Assembly (NCBI RefSeq): GCF_004569295.1
Contig: NZ_SPQC01000010.1
Span: 1 to 64,000, forward strand
Reading direction: 5' to 3'
DNA from: Rothia nasimurium
Lineage (GTDB): Bacteria; Actinomycetota; Actinomycetes; Actinomycetales; Micrococcaceae
DNA: 64,000 bases
Part shown: positions 35,049 through 43,942 of the stretch, piece after piece
Layout: each line of letters begins with the position of its first letter
Position numbering within the stretch: position 1 is the stretch's first letter
Program-made: the position numbers and the translations under genes
Notes under the pieces: generated by a model
Seen by the model: the letters and a program-made list of their open reading frames with translations, nothing else
Told to the model about the DNA's origin: nothing
The model's database searches: none

Positions 35049-35651
35049 ATGACATCATCACAGACTTCCCCGCGCACAGCGCGCGCCGCCGCTAATCCCG
35101 GTCACGATTTGGCCCTTATCGCTGTTTTTGCCGCTTTTATTACCGTATGCGCCTTGCTGCCCGCTATTCCGGTGGGCCCGGCTGCCGTTCCGATTACCCT
35201 CCAGACCCTGGCGATTTACATCGCAGCCCTGACCCTGGGCGGTACCCGCGCTGCTCTTGCCGTCACTCTGTATGTCGTTGCTGGCCTGGTTGGCCTTCCG
35301 GTTTTCTCGGGCGGACGCGGCGGCTTCGGCACCATTGTCTCCCCCTCCTTTGGCTACCTGCTGGGCTTTATTCCCGGTGCCCTGGTTACCGGCGGGCTTG
35401 CCTACGCAGCCCTGCGCCGCCGCATGAGCGGGGCCGGCCTATTTGGCGCCTTTGTGGTGGCTGTATTGGCAGGCTTTGCTATCATCCAGGTCTTTGGCGT
35501 TGCCGGCATGATGATCAATGCAGACCTTGAACTGGGTGCTGCCGTTGCCGCTGCCCTGATTTACATCCCCGGCGATCTCATCAAATGCCTGGTAGCCGTG
35601 CTGGTTGCCCTGGCCGTGCACCGAGCATTCCCCACCCTGGCCCGCCGCTAG
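35049..35651 (+). CDS. bioY: Biotin ECF transporter S component BioY
   Basis: Substrate-binding membrane subunit for biotin uptake. 200 residues from ATG 35049, with six hydrophobic segments. Typical blocks are VPITLQTLAIYIAALTLGG, VYVVAGLVGLPVFSGG (reads LYVVAGLVGLPVF) and SFGYLLGFIPGALVTG. GTG 35043 is an alternative but would leave only 1 nt from the -10 box. ATPase and EcfT genes follow. Confidence 0.95.
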   Translation: MTSSQTSPRTARAAANPGHDLALIAVFAAFITVCALLPAIPVGPAAVPITLQTLAIYIAALTLGGTRAALAVTLYVVAGLVGLPVFSGGRGGFGTIVSPSFGYLLGFIPGALVTGGLAYAALRRRMSGAGLFGAFVVAVLAGFAIIQVFGVAGMMINADLELGAAVAAALIYIPGDLIKCLVAVLVALAVHRAFPTLARR

Positions 35652-35665
35652 GTACGATAGAGCCC

Positions 35666-36472
35666 GTGTTTTTCTCTCGCTCTTCACGCGCAAGTGCTGC
35701 AAGCCCGTCGGCCCAATTTTCGGACGACGGGCTGCTTGCCACCCGCTCAGCCACCGTTACCGTTGATACCGGCACCAGCGACCGCACTCTCTTGCACAAC
35801 ATCACCGTGGAGCTTTCAGCCCCGCGTACCGCAGTGCTCGGTCTCAACGGCTCGGGTAAATCAACCTTCTTAAGGCTCTTCAACGGGCTCTCCCAGCTCA
35901 CCTCGGGCGAGGTCACCGTACACGGGGTAAGCGTGAGTGAGCATCTACCTGCGGTGTGCTCGCGGGTAGGCATGCTCTTTTCAGACCCCGGCGCCCAGCT
36001 GGTGATGCCGACGGGTGTTGAGGATGTCGAGCTCTCCCTTCAGCACATCAAGGGTAAGGACACCCGCCGCGCCGCCGCTCTGGAGGCCCTTGCTGAGCGC
36101 GGGGTTGAGCACCGCGCTTTTGACTCTGTCTATAACCTCTCAGGCGGTGAAAAACAGTTGACCGCCCTAGCTGCTGTACTTGCAGTAAACCCTAAGGTTC
36201 TACTTTTAGATGAACCCACAACTCTTTTAGATCTCAAGAATAGGTTGAGGCTATTTGACCTGCTCGACTCACTTCCCCAGCAGCAGGTCATCTCCACCCA
36301 CGATCTTGACCTGGCAGTTACCTGCGATGAAGCAATCGTCATCCATGAGGGCCGCCTGCTGGCGCAGGGGCCGGCAGAAGACGTCCTGGCAGATTACCAG
36401 CGCTGGTGCTCCACGGACTTCCCAGCCCCATCTGAACCTGCTGAGCCCCAACGTCCCGGGGGCCGGGCGTGA
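35666..36472 (+). CDS. bioM: Energy-coupling factor ATPase (BioM)
   Basis: ABC ATPase of the biotin ECF transporter. From GTG 35666 it is 268 residues. Walker A is GLNGSGKST, the signature is NLSGGEKQ, Walker B is KVLLLDEPTT and the switch His is in ISTHDLDLA. The frame is open from 35585, but that portion lies over the bioY end and reads as low-complexity Gly/Pro. TACGAT at 35653-35658, 7 nt before GTG, could give a second, internal leaderless transcript. bioN overlaps by 4 bp. Confidence 0.93.
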   Translation: MFFSRSSRASAASPSAQFSDDGLLATRSATVTVDTGTSDRTLLHNITVELSAPRTAVLGLNGSGKSTFLRLFNGLSQLTSGEVTVHGVSVSEHLPAVCSRVGMLFSDPGAQLVMPTGVEDVELSLQHIKGKDTRRAAALEALAERGVEHRAFDSVYNLSGGEKQLTALAAVLAVNPKVLLLDEPTTLLDLKNRLRLFDLLDSLPQQQVISTHDLDLAVTCDEAIVIHEGRLLAQGPAEDVLADYQRWCSTDFPAPSEPAEPQRPGGRA

Positions 36473-37083
36473 ACATTGCCAACCAGCTCTTTGGCACCTA
36501 TCAGCCCCTTAACACTCCGGTACACCGGGCACCCCTGTGGGTCAAAGGCGTCTTCATTCTTCTGCTGGGCATCTACCTGGCAGCTACCAGCCACTGGGGT
36601 TTTGGCTTTGCGGCCCTCGTGCTGGTGCTGACTCTTGGGGCTCTGGCAAAAATTCCCTGGCGCACCTGGGTGCAGTCCCTGGCTTCTCTTTCCTGGTTGC
36701 TGGCGATTCTGTTGGTCTACTACCTGGTCAGCGGCAAGATTGAGTCGGGGGCGGACGTCCTGCTGACCCTACTCACCATGATTGCAGCTTCAAAGGTGCT
36801 GCTGTGGTCGACCCCTATGCCGGTGTTGATTGACGGGTTTATCTGGCTGTGCACCCCCCTGAAGCGGGTGGGTGGCTCCCCTGAGCGGGTGGGGCTGGCT
36901 CTGGCCCTGATGGTGCGTTCTATTCCGGTGATTATGGATAGCTGGCAGCTAATTCAGGCGGCGGTGGCCGCCCGCGGAATCAAGGTCGCCCAGTTCCGGC
37001 TTTTCATTCCCTTGGTGATTGCCACAGTGGCCTACGCCCACGAAACCGGCGATGCCCTGGCCGCCCGGGGCCTTGACCGATAA
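36469..37083 (+). CDS. bioN: Energy-coupling factor transmembrane protein (BioN/EcfT)
   Basis: Membrane-coupling subunit of the biotin transporter, 204 residues with about five helices. The coupling segments with Ala-Arg-Gly are AVAARGIK and ALAARGLDR at the end, as in EcfT proteins. It begins with GTGA overlapping the bioM stop, so expression is coupled. BioY, BioM and BioN together form the complete importer. Confidence 0.93.
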   Translation: MNIANQLFGTYQPLNTPVHRAPLWVKGVFILLLGIYLAATSHWGFGFAALVLVLTLGALAKIPWRTWVQSLASLSWLLAILLVYYLVSGKIESGADVLLTLLTMIAASKVLLWSTPMPVLIDGFIWLCTPLKRVGGSPERVGLALALMVRSIPVIMDSWQLIQAAVAARGIKVAQFRLFIPLVIATVAYAHETGDALAARGLDR

Positions 37084-37106
37084 AGATGATTTACTGTGTA
37101 TAAAAA

Positions 37107-37134
37107 GAAGAGGAGCCAGACCTGGCTCCTCTTC
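37107..37134 (+). terminator. Hairpin after bioN
   Basis: A 13-bp stem (37107-37119 with 37122-37134) lies 24 bp past the stop. It lacks a clear T-run but has A-rich sequence before it. Confidence 0.6.
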
Positions 37135-37221
37135 GTAATTATCTTGTGCTAAAGGGGGAGAAAGCTAAACTGCTTCCAACTAAATCCTCTAGCTTCGTGA
37201 GACCAACTTTATACTAGAACC

Positions 37222-37893
37222 ATGCCTGAAGCAACCAATTTAAGCATTGACGAGCTTACCAAGGTACTCAGCGCACCACGCCTAAAGACCTACCAGCTCG
37301 CCTATTACCAGCTCGGATTTTCAGATGTCACTGGGCTTTATACATGGAACGCAAAAGTCTCAGCAGCGCTCATACTGCCAGCCCATTTTGCTGAAATATC
37401 AATCCGCAACGTTGCAGATGAGGTTCTTACCACCGTGTACGGCGAAAAATGGCCCTGGTCACCGGGTTTTGTACAATCGCTACCACACAGACAGAGCCAA
37501 AATCTAATACGTACTAGGTCAAGTTATACAACAACAGGCAAAGTAATTGCCGAGCTCAAGCTTGTCTTCTGGCAGCAACTTTTTACGCAGCGCCACGATA
37601 ACCGTCTTTGGCTCCCCTATCTTGCACCGGCAATGCCACACAGCCCTACACGTGACCCCCGGCTTCTCCGGTCAGAGATTCGTGAAAGTATCGAAAGAAT
37701 ACGAACACTTCGAAACCGAATCGCACACCACGAACCCGTTTTCCCCCGAGACCTTACTGAAGATTTAGCCGTCATGCTGAACCTTATTTCGTATCGTTCT
37801 GAGGCCACAGGAGAATGGGTAAAAAGTTTAGAAGAGGCCAGCTTTCTCATCTCAACGTTACCGGTTTCACCAACATCTAGCCGCTCTACCTAG
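37222..37893 (+). CDS. Abi-like protein with a HEPN RNase motif
   Basis: 223 residues, resembling the Abi_2/AbiD-AbiF family linked to phage-abortive infection. Features are LSAPRLKTYQLAYY near the start, LPAHFAEISIRNVADEVL, and RTLRNRIAHHEPVF, which contains the RNxxxH HEPN RNase motif (Arg-Asn-Arg-Ile-Ala-His). The gene is more AT-rich than its neighbours and stands alone between two terminators, suggesting horizontal gain. No antitoxin partner is adjacent. Function in defence is inferred from family. Confidence 0.8.
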   Translation: MPEATNLSIDELTKVLSAPRLKTYQLAYYQLGFSDVTGLYTWNAKVSAALILPAHFAEISIRNVADEVLTTVYGEKWPWSPGFVQSLPHRQSQNLIRTRSSYTTTGKVIAELKLVFWQQLFTQRHDNRLWLPYLAPAMPHSPTRDPRLLRSEIRESIERIRTLRNRIAHHEPVFPRDLTEDLAVMLNLISYRSEATGEWVKSLEEASFLISTLPVSPTSSRST

Positions 37894-37911
37894 GGCATAA
37901 TAGAAAGGACG

Positions 37912-37935
37912 AAGGTGCAGAGATGCACCTTTTTT
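37912..37935 (+). terminator. Rho-independent terminator after the Abi gene
   Basis: AAGGTGCA-GAGA-TGCACCTT is followed by TTTT. Confidence 0.85.
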
Positions 37936-37961
37936 CTTTGACGAAAACGCCCTAGGATTCC

Positions 37962-39716
37962 ATGAAAATCACCCAATTCATTCACCGGCGAGAATGGTTA
38001 CTCGCCCTGGTGGCGGTGCTGTCCATCGTGGCCCAGGTCTACCTTGACCTCAAGGTTCCCGAGTATATGGAGAACATCACCCTCACCATCTCAACGCCCG
38101 GGTCCGAGCTGAAGGACGTCATCTCAGACGGCACCCTCATGCTGGCAGCAGCCCTGACCTCTATGGTCTGCGCCATTATCACCGGCTACTGCACCGCAAT
38201 TTTCGGTACCACCCTAGCCCGGCGCATGCGGGCCGGGGTCTACAACAAAACCTTCGACCTCTCCAGCGCCGAGGTGAACCACATCGGCACCGACAGCCTT
38301 ATCACCCGCTCCACCAACGATGTCACCCAGGTGCAGATGTTTGTGGTCATGGGTCTGCAGATGAGCATTAAGGCTCCCATCATGGCGGTCTGGGCTAGCT
38401 CCAAAATCGCTACCCAGTCGCTGACCTGGACCATCCCCACCGGGATCGCCGTCCTCGCCACCCTGCTGGTGCTGGGCGTCGCCATGGGCCTGGCAATCCC
38501 CCGCATGATGCGCATGCAGAAAATCACCGACCGCCTCAACCGGGTGACCCGCGAGCACCTGACCGGTCTGCGCGTCATTCGGGCCTACACCACCGGTGAC
38601 TTCCACGAAGAGCGCTTTGAAGAGGTCAACACCGACCTGCGCAACACCACCCTCTTCGTCAACTCCACCATGGCCTTCATCATGCCCCTACTGACCGCCA
38701 TCATGACGGGCCTTTCCCTCTCCATCTATGTGCTGGGTGCTGTGCTGATTGACGGCACCGCCGACCTGACCGAGCGCGTCACCCTCTTGGGGCAGATGGT
38801 GGTCTTCTCTACCTACGCCCTGCAGGTGGTGACCAGCTTCATGATGATGACCGTCATCTTCGTCATTGGCCCGCGAGCCCTGGTTGCCTGGCGTCGTATT
38901 CGCGAGGTGCTCTCAACCGAGCCTGCGATTGTGGACGGCGGGGCGAGCGTTGGGGCTGCCCCGGCAGGTTCCCTGGAGTTTAGGGACGTGTCCTTCCGCT
39001 ACCCCGAGGCAGACGGGGATGCCCTGCATTCGATTTCCTTTACGGCTGCCCCGGGTGAAACCGTGGCGATTATCGGCTCGACCGGCTCGGGCAAGTCCAC
39101 CCTGGTGAACCTGATTCCGCGTTTTGCTGATGTGCGCGAAGGGTCGGTGCTGGTGGACGGCGTTGATGTACGCGACTGGAACCAGAAAGACCTGCGCGAC
39201 CGCCTGGCCTACGTGCCCCAAAAGAGTGTGCTGTTCTCGGGCTCGGTGGCCTCTAACCTGGCCCTGGGTGAGGGCCTGCGCCCGGTGACCCCCGGGGACG
39301 TGGTGGCGGCGGCTCACGCTGCTGCGGCGGCTGACTTTGTGGGGAAGAAAGAGGATGGCTACGCCTCGGTGGTTGCCCAGAACGGCAAGAACTTCTCGGG
39401 TGGCCAGCGGCAGCGCCTGTCCATGGCCCGGGCTTTTGCCCGCGGCGGGGAGATCATGATTTTCGATGATTCCTTCTCAGCCCTGGATTATAAGACCGAG
39501 CGGGATATCCGCAGCCAGCTCAAGAAGACCGCCAAGGGGGCGACCATTGTGGTGGTGGCCCAGCGTATCGGTACGGTACGGGAAGCCGACAAGATTCTGG
39601 TGCTCGATAAGGGCCGGCTAGTTGGCTCCGGCACCCACGAGGAACTGCTGGCTACCAACGAGGTCTACCAGGATATTGCCCTGTCCCAGCTCTCTGAGGA
39701 GGAACTTCGCTCATGA
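37962..39716 (+). CDS. Heterodimeric ABC exporter, subunit with degenerate site
   Basis: Fused membrane/ATPase half-transporter, 584 residues, six helices then an ABC domain with GSTGSGKST, FSGGQRQR and Walker B MIFDDSFSALD. The catalytic Glu after Walker B is replaced by Asp, the hallmark of the degenerate site in heterodimeric exporters such as TM287/288, BmrCD and LmrCD. The next gene overlaps by 4 bp and supplies the intact site. Substrate unknown: drug or lipid export likely. Confidence 0.92.
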   Translation: MKITQFIHRREWLLALVAVLSIVAQVYLDLKVPEYMENITLTISTPGSELKDVISDGTLMLAAALTSMVCAIITGYCTAIFGTTLARRMRAGVYNKTFDLSSAEVNHIGTDSLITRSTNDVTQVQMFVVMGLQMSIKAPIMAVWASSKIATQSLTWTIPTGIAVLATLLVLGVAMGLAIPRMMRMQKITDRLNRVTREHLTGLRVIRAYTTGDFHEERFEEVNTDLRNTTLFVNSTMAFIMPLLTAIMTGLSLSIYVLGAVLIDGTADLTERVTLLGQMVVFSTYALQVVTSFMMMTVIFVIGPRALVAWRRIREVLSTEPAIVDGGASVGAAPAGSLEFRDVSFRYPEADGDALHSISFTAAPGETVAIIGSTGSGKSTLVNLIPRFADVREGSVLVDGVDVRDWNQKDLRDRLAYVPQKSVLFSGSVASNLALGEGLRPVTPGDVVAAAHAAAAADFVGKKEDGYASVVAQNGKNFSGGQRQRLSMARAFARGGEIMIFDDSFSALDYKTERDIRSQLKKTAKGATIVVVAQRIGTVREADKILVLDKGRLVGSGTHEELLATNEVYQDIALSQLSEEELRS

Positions 39717-41635
39717 GCCAGTCACCAGTGTTTACCCCCGAAGAGCTAGAATCAGCCCGCCGGGGCCTTGAGTCTGCTGAGCAGCTGCGCGATAGCCAGC
39801 TCAAAAGCGAGAAGGGCTCCCGCCCAGGGGGCCCGGGTGGCCCCGGCGGCCCGCCGCGGGCCCCCATGCCGGGGCAGGCGTCCGCCCCCTTTAAGCAGAC
39901 CATGGGCAAGCTCCTGGCCTACCTGCGCCCAGTACTGCCGGGCATGGTGGTCGCTATTGTCGCTGCCGTCATCGGGGTAATTCTCAACATTGTTGCCCCG
40001 CAGTTCCTCTCGGCCATCACCGACGAGATTCAAAAGGGCTTCACCGGCCAGCTGGATATGGGCGAAATCTACCGCCTCATGTGGATTTCCATCGGCATGC
40101 TGGTGGCCTCCCTACTCCTGAGTCTGGTGGAGGGGCAGATTATGGCCCGCTCAACCGTCTGGGTATCGCGCTCCATGCGCCACGACCTAGACCGCAAAAT
40201 CGACCGGCTCCCCCTAGCCTATATGGACAAGGGTTCTACCGGCGACACCCTTTCGCGCGTGACCAACGACGTCGACACCCTACAGCAGACCCTCAACAAC
40301 TCTCTGGCTACCACCATCACCGGTGTGGTCACCCTGGTGGGCTCAGCCGTTATGATGTTTGTGACCGACTGGCGCATGGCCCTCGCCACTATTGCCGCCT
40401 CCCTACTCGGCATTGTGGCCTCCGGCTTCGTGCTGGCCCGCAGCCAGAAGTACTTCGTGGCCCAGCAGCAGCTCCTCGGTAAGCTCAACGGCCACATCGA
40501 AGAAACCCTGAGCGGCCACTCCATGATTCGCGCCTACAACGGCGAAATCGCCGCCCGCGCCGAATTTGCCGACCGCAACACCGACCTCTACCAGGTGGCC
40601 TGGAAGTCCATGTTCTTCTCGGGCCTCATGTTCCCCCTCATGGGTTTTATCGGCAACCTGGGCTACGTAGTGGTCTGCGTGGTCGGCGCCGCCCTGGTGC
40701 TGAACAACACCATCACCTTCGGCATCATCGTCGCCTTCATCGTCTACGTCCGCCTCTTCACCAACCCCCTAGGCCAGCTGGCCCAGTCGGCTACCTCCCT
40801 GCAGTCGGTGGCGGCTGCGGGCGCTCGCGTCTTTGAGTTCTTGGAGGCCGAGGAGCTGGCGGACGAGTCTGCCAAGAGCACTCCCATGCCCCAGCCCGTG
40901 CGCGGCGCTGTGGACTTTGCGGACGTGCGGTTCAGCTACGAGCCGGGCAAGGAGATTATCCACGGCTTTACCGCCTCGGTAGCTCCCGGCCAGAAGGTGG
41001 CGATTGTGGGCCCGACCGGGGCCGGTAAGACCACCCTAGTCAACCTGCTCATGCGCTTCTACGAGCTCGATTCGGGGCAGATTCGCATTGACGGGGTACC
41101 CACCACCGATCTGACCCGTGAGCAGGTTGATTCCCTCTTTGCTATGGTGCTGCAAGATACCTGGCTCTTTGAGGGAACCCTGCGTGAGAACGTAGTCTAC
41201 GGGGCCGGGGAAGTCAGTCAGGAGCGCCTGGATGAGGTCATGGCCTCGGTCGGTCTGGACGAGCTGGTATCGCAGCTGCACGACGGGTACGACACGGTAC
41301 TGACCGACCAGACCCAGCTTTCTGCAGGGCAGAAGCAGCTGGTCACGATTGCCCGCGCCATGGTGGCCCAGAAACCCTTGCTGATTCTGGATGAGGCAAC
41401 CTCGTCGGTCGATACCCGCACCGAGCTGCTGATTGCCCGGGCCCTGGGCCAGCTGGCCGTGGGCAAGACCTCCTTCGTGATTGCCCACCGTCTCTCTACC
41501 ATCCGGGACGCCGACGTCATTTTCGCTATGCGCGACGGCGACATCGTCGAATCCGGCTCCCACGCTGAGCTGCTGGAGCGCGGCAGCTTCTACGCTGAGC
41601 TCTACAACTCGCAGTTCGCGGGGGCGGACGAGTAG
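39713..41635 (+). CDS. Heterodimeric ABC exporter, subunit with canonical site
   Basis: Partner half-transporter, 640 residues. A Gly/Pro-rich N-terminal extension (GPGGPGGPPRAPMPGQ, about 42-57) precedes six helices. The ABC domain has GPTGAGKTT, signature LSAGQKQL and Walker B LLILDEATSSVD with the catalytic Glu, and the switch His in IAHRLST. It overlaps the previous gene by 4 bp, so the two are coupled. Confidence 0.93.
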   Translation: MSQSPVFTPEELESARRGLESAEQLRDSQLKSEKGSRPGGPGGPGGPPRAPMPGQASAPFKQTMGKLLAYLRPVLPGMVVAIVAAVIGVILNIVAPQFLSAITDEIQKGFTGQLDMGEIYRLMWISIGMLVASLLLSLVEGQIMARSTVWVSRSMRHDLDRKIDRLPLAYMDKGSTGDTLSRVTNDVDTLQQTLNNSLATTITGVVTLVGSAVMMFVTDWRMALATIAASLLGIVASGFVLARSQKYFVAQQQLLGKLNGHIEETLSGHSMIRAYNGEIAARAEFADRNTDLYQVAWKSMFFSGLMFPLMGFIGNLGYVVVCVVGAALVLNNTITFGIIVAFIVYVRLFTNPLGQLAQSATSLQSVAAAGARVFEFLEAEELADESAKSTPMPQPVRGAVDFADVRFSYEPGKEIIHGFTASVAPGQKVAIVGPTGAGKTTLVNLLMRFYELDSGQIRIDGVPTTDLTREQVDSLFAMVLQDTWLFEGTLRENVVYGAGEVSQERLDEVMASVGLDELVSQLHDGYDTVLTDQTQLSAGQKQLVTIARAMVAQKPLLILDEATSSVDTRTELLIARALGQLAVGKTSFVIAHRLSTIRDADVIFAMRDGDIVESGSHAELLERGSFYAELYNSQFAGADE

Positions 41636-41696
41636 GGAGGGCGGAGCAGGCTCCCGCTCACTGCCACCCCCAAGGGGACCTGATTTCCAAAATTCG

Positions 41697-41945
41697 CCAA
41701 TTACCAGGCCGAAGCTGCTGCGGACGCCGTGCGCCGCAACCTGCCGACGGACGGCACCGAGGCGGGCGAACTCGTCCGCGCCCACCGCCAAGCACTACCT
41801 CATCTCACGCAGCTACATCAGCGACGAGCAGTTCACCCGCTACTATGAGTCCCAGCAGCCCGGCTTGGCTCAGTGGCTGGCCGATGCTATCGAGGCAGAG
41901 GCCCAGCTGTCCGGTGTGGATCTGGCTAACCCTACCTGGGACTAG
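41697..41945 (+). pseudogene. Relic of a TipA-type MerR regulator (C-terminal ligand-binding domain only)
   Basis: After the exporter stop, one frame reads FANYQAEAAADAVRRNLPTD and AGELVRAHR. A frameshift near 41788 follows, then KHYLISRSYISDEQFTRYYE, QQPGLAQWLADAIEAEA and a stop at 41945. The pattern of YIxDxxFTxYY...PGLAxWLxDAI matches the TipAS antibiotic-binding domain. The DNA-binding MerR part is absent, so the regulator has been lost. Intact TipA-type regulators often sit beside drug exporters. Confidence 0.6.
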
Positions 41946-41964
41946 CAACCGCCTCTCACCTAAC

Positions 41965-42031
41965 CGAGCGTGCGTCATATCGCTGAGCGTGCACCTATCA
42001 GCCGCACGCTCAGCGATATGACGCACGCTCG
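41965..42031. repeat. Palindromic repeat, copy 1 (28-bp perfect arms)
   Basis: Left arm 41965-41992, 11-nt loop, right arm 42004-42031, all pairs perfect. Each arm contains GAGCGTGC twice in direct order, so the element has two direct and two inverted copies of this octamer. A second copy lies at 45256-45322 and both are preceded by CTAAC. It resembles REP-type extragenic palindromes. Confidence 0.85.
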
Positions 42032-42035
42032 TTGT

Positions 42036-42254
42036 ATGGCTGGGCACCTCTGGTTCGTTGAGGACTACTGGCGGGAAAAAATCTTGCTCAGCCGCACCCT
42101 ACCTGAGCCGTGGGCGTCCTTCGACTGGGAGCAAGATACGGACGCTGACTGGCACCTACCCCTTCCCCTACCTCAGGTTCTAGAGAACCTACAGGCCAGC
42201 ATGGAAGCTACCCGAGAACTGCTAGCTGAGCGCAACTGGGATAGCCTCAGCTAG
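42036..42254 (+). CDS. Short hypothetical ORF or gene fragment
   Basis: 72 residues from ATG 42036 (MAGHLWFVEDYWREKILLSR ... LLAERNWDSLS), immediately after the palindrome. The Trp-rich, acidic composition looks coding, yet there is no good ribosome site and no recognised family. It could be the end of a gene broken by insertion of the repeat. Confidence 0.35.
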   Translation: MAGHLWFVEDYWREKILLSRTLPEPWASFDWEQDTDADWHLPLPLPQVLENLQASMEATRELLAERNWDSLS

Positions 42255-43354
42255 AGCACCCGCAAAGCTGGCCTGCCCGCAGGGCTTTTCTCAACTGAGG
42301 TCGCCACTGACTTCACAGGAGCCATCACCTCACCAAAGGTAAAACCGTTAACCTCTTGCATGGTCACACCCACCGTTGCCGCAAGCGCCGCGATGCTCTT
42401 ACCTTTCTCACGCATGTCCGCCACAATATACGGAATCACCCGAGAACTATCAGGCTTATAGCCGTCGGGCTCCCCCATTTTATACCCGAGTTTGTTAAGG
42501 GAAACGTAGTTCTGACGCTGGCCCCACTCAGTCAAAATATCAAGCTCACCGCCACGGTAGTTCATAGCCATAGCAGATACTCGGAATTTCTTTTTCAAGG
42601 AAAAAATGGAGTCCAGGCCCGCTGAGCGTGGCATTTCAGCCCGAATAGCCCGAGCAGGCATGAGAAACTCCGAAGCAAACCTATCAGCTTCTTTTTCGAC
42701 ATCCCGCTCCGCAAGATAGGAGCCACGTGAGTGCATCACCAGATGCCCAAGTTCATGAGCAAGATCAAAGCGCATACGCTCAGCTGTTTTACTCGTTTTA
42801 AGAAAAATATAGGGCTGGCCATCTGGATACCAGTGGCTAAAAGCATCAAGCTTCTCGGCTACCTTAGGTAAGGACAGCACACGAATACCCCGTGATTCAA
42901 AAAGCTGCACAAGATTAGGTAGAGGGTGTTCGCCCAACCCCCAGAGAATACGCAGTTGCTGAGCTGCCATCTGAGGCTCAGTGTTATCAAAAGTTGGAAC
43001 ACCTACCTGAGGTAACTGATAAGGCTTCACAAAGTGCTCAAAGAACTCCATGCCAATTGCACCTAACGAAGTGCTCTCGTACTTGGACTTCTTAGAAACC
43101 TTCTTAGCAGACCTAAAATAGACGTCGTCTAGGCTAATAAGTTCGAAAGGGGAACCCGTAAAGAAACTTTGAGGCCGACCTGTCGCAGCCGCTAGTGAGT
43201 CAGCGTGCTTTGCTGGTGCCCCATCGTTTTCGTAGGTATTGATGGTTCGGGGCTCAACCTGCAAAAAATTAGCTAATTGTACTTTTGTAAGGCCTGCAGA
43301 TTCTCGTGCAGCCCTTACACGGTTGGGGTCAATTGTGCTAACTTGCTTCTGCAT
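42251..43354 (-). CDS. XRE-family HTH / ImmA-IrrE (DUF955) metallopeptidase-type regulator
   Basis: 367 residues. The N-terminal HTH (about 9-58: RVRAARESAGLTKVQLANFL, EPRTINTYEND) is followed by an ImmA/IrrE domain with zinc motif FDLAHELGHLVMH (about 195-207), an Arg/Glu-rich segment EKEADRFASEFLMPA that supplies the downstream Glu ligand, and a C-terminal ~100 residues of uncertain fold. Proteins of this type cleave or sense a repressor and often control mobile elements or toxin genes. The start overlaps the 43338-43718 gene by 17 bp, so they form one unit. Confidence 0.88.
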   Translation of the reverse strand: MQKQVSTIDPNRVRAARESAGLTKVQLANFLQVEPRTINTYENDGAPAKHADSLAAATGRPQSFFTGSPFELISLDDVYFRSAKKVSKKSKYESTSLGAIGMEFFEHFVKPYQLPQVGVPTFDNTEPQMAAQQLRILWGLGEHPLPNLVQLFESRGIRVLSLPKVAEKLDAFSHWYPDGQPYIFLKTSKTAERMRFDLAHELGHLVMHSRGSYLAERDVEKEADRFASEFLMPARAIRAEMPRSAGLDSIFSLKKKFRVSAMAMNYRGGELDILTEWGQRQNYVSLNKLGYKMGEPDGYKPDSSRVIPYIVADMREKGKSIAALAATVGVTMQEVNGFTFGEVMAPVKSVATSVEKSPAGRPALRVL

Positions 43355-43718
43355 CGCCTATCAAGAAATCAATATCGGGTGTGGAATCTGGCTGAGCATC
43401 TAGGAGAAGCTCTTCAGAACCAAATTCTAGGGTGGGCAGAATTATTCGTTCTTTCCAGACCCTAATGTAGCCGTCCTTGAAACCGTCAGGGGCAGGCTGT
43501 GAGAGCTCCACGCGAATATGGTTCTTTGCTTTACTATAGAAGTACAGCAGTACCCAGGTTACCGGCATTGGCTCTGATAGCAAATCAGCCAGTCCACCGA
43601 GTGTCTGCTGGTCTGAGTGCCGGTTATTCCACACATCTCTTTCAGTCATTACCCCCTTGGGCGTTGCGTTAGACGGCGATTTCTTTGTGCCTGTTTGAGC
43701 GGTGCCCGTAGCCACCAT
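43338..43718 (-). CDS. Unknown protein coupled to the XRE-ImmA regulator
   Basis: 126 residues from ATG 43718; ATG 43649 (MTERDVWNNRHSD) is an alternative. No family recognised. The body is hydrophilic: EPMPVTWVLLYFYSKAKNH is beta/hydrophobic, and RVELSQPAPDGFKDGYIRVW follows. It is first in a two-gene unit; the regulator starts within its 3' end. Such pairs are typical of toxin-antitoxin or phage-response modules, but nothing here proves that. Confidence 0.6.
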   Translation of the reverse strand: MVATGTAQTGTKKSPSNATPKGVMTERDVWNNRHSDQQTLGGLADLLSEPMPVTWVLLYFYSKAKNHIRVELSQPAPDGFKDGYIRVWKERIILPTLEFGSEELLLDAQPDSTPDIDFLIGDAEAS

Positions 43719-43942
43719 AAGTGATACCTGGTGGTTAGGGCTAACAATTCGATCGGAAGAACATCAATCTGGGGCATAACCCACTCCTTACTTGGCCTAC
43801 TAATATAGTGAAACTATCCTCTCATTAAAAGGTAAAAAACCGGAAGTTATTGACCTTCGTTTCACCTCAAATTCACCCGGATATAAGGCTTTTCTCTCAC
43901 ACTTGTAATCAACTTATTCACTGTTCTACGAGAGGTACTATC

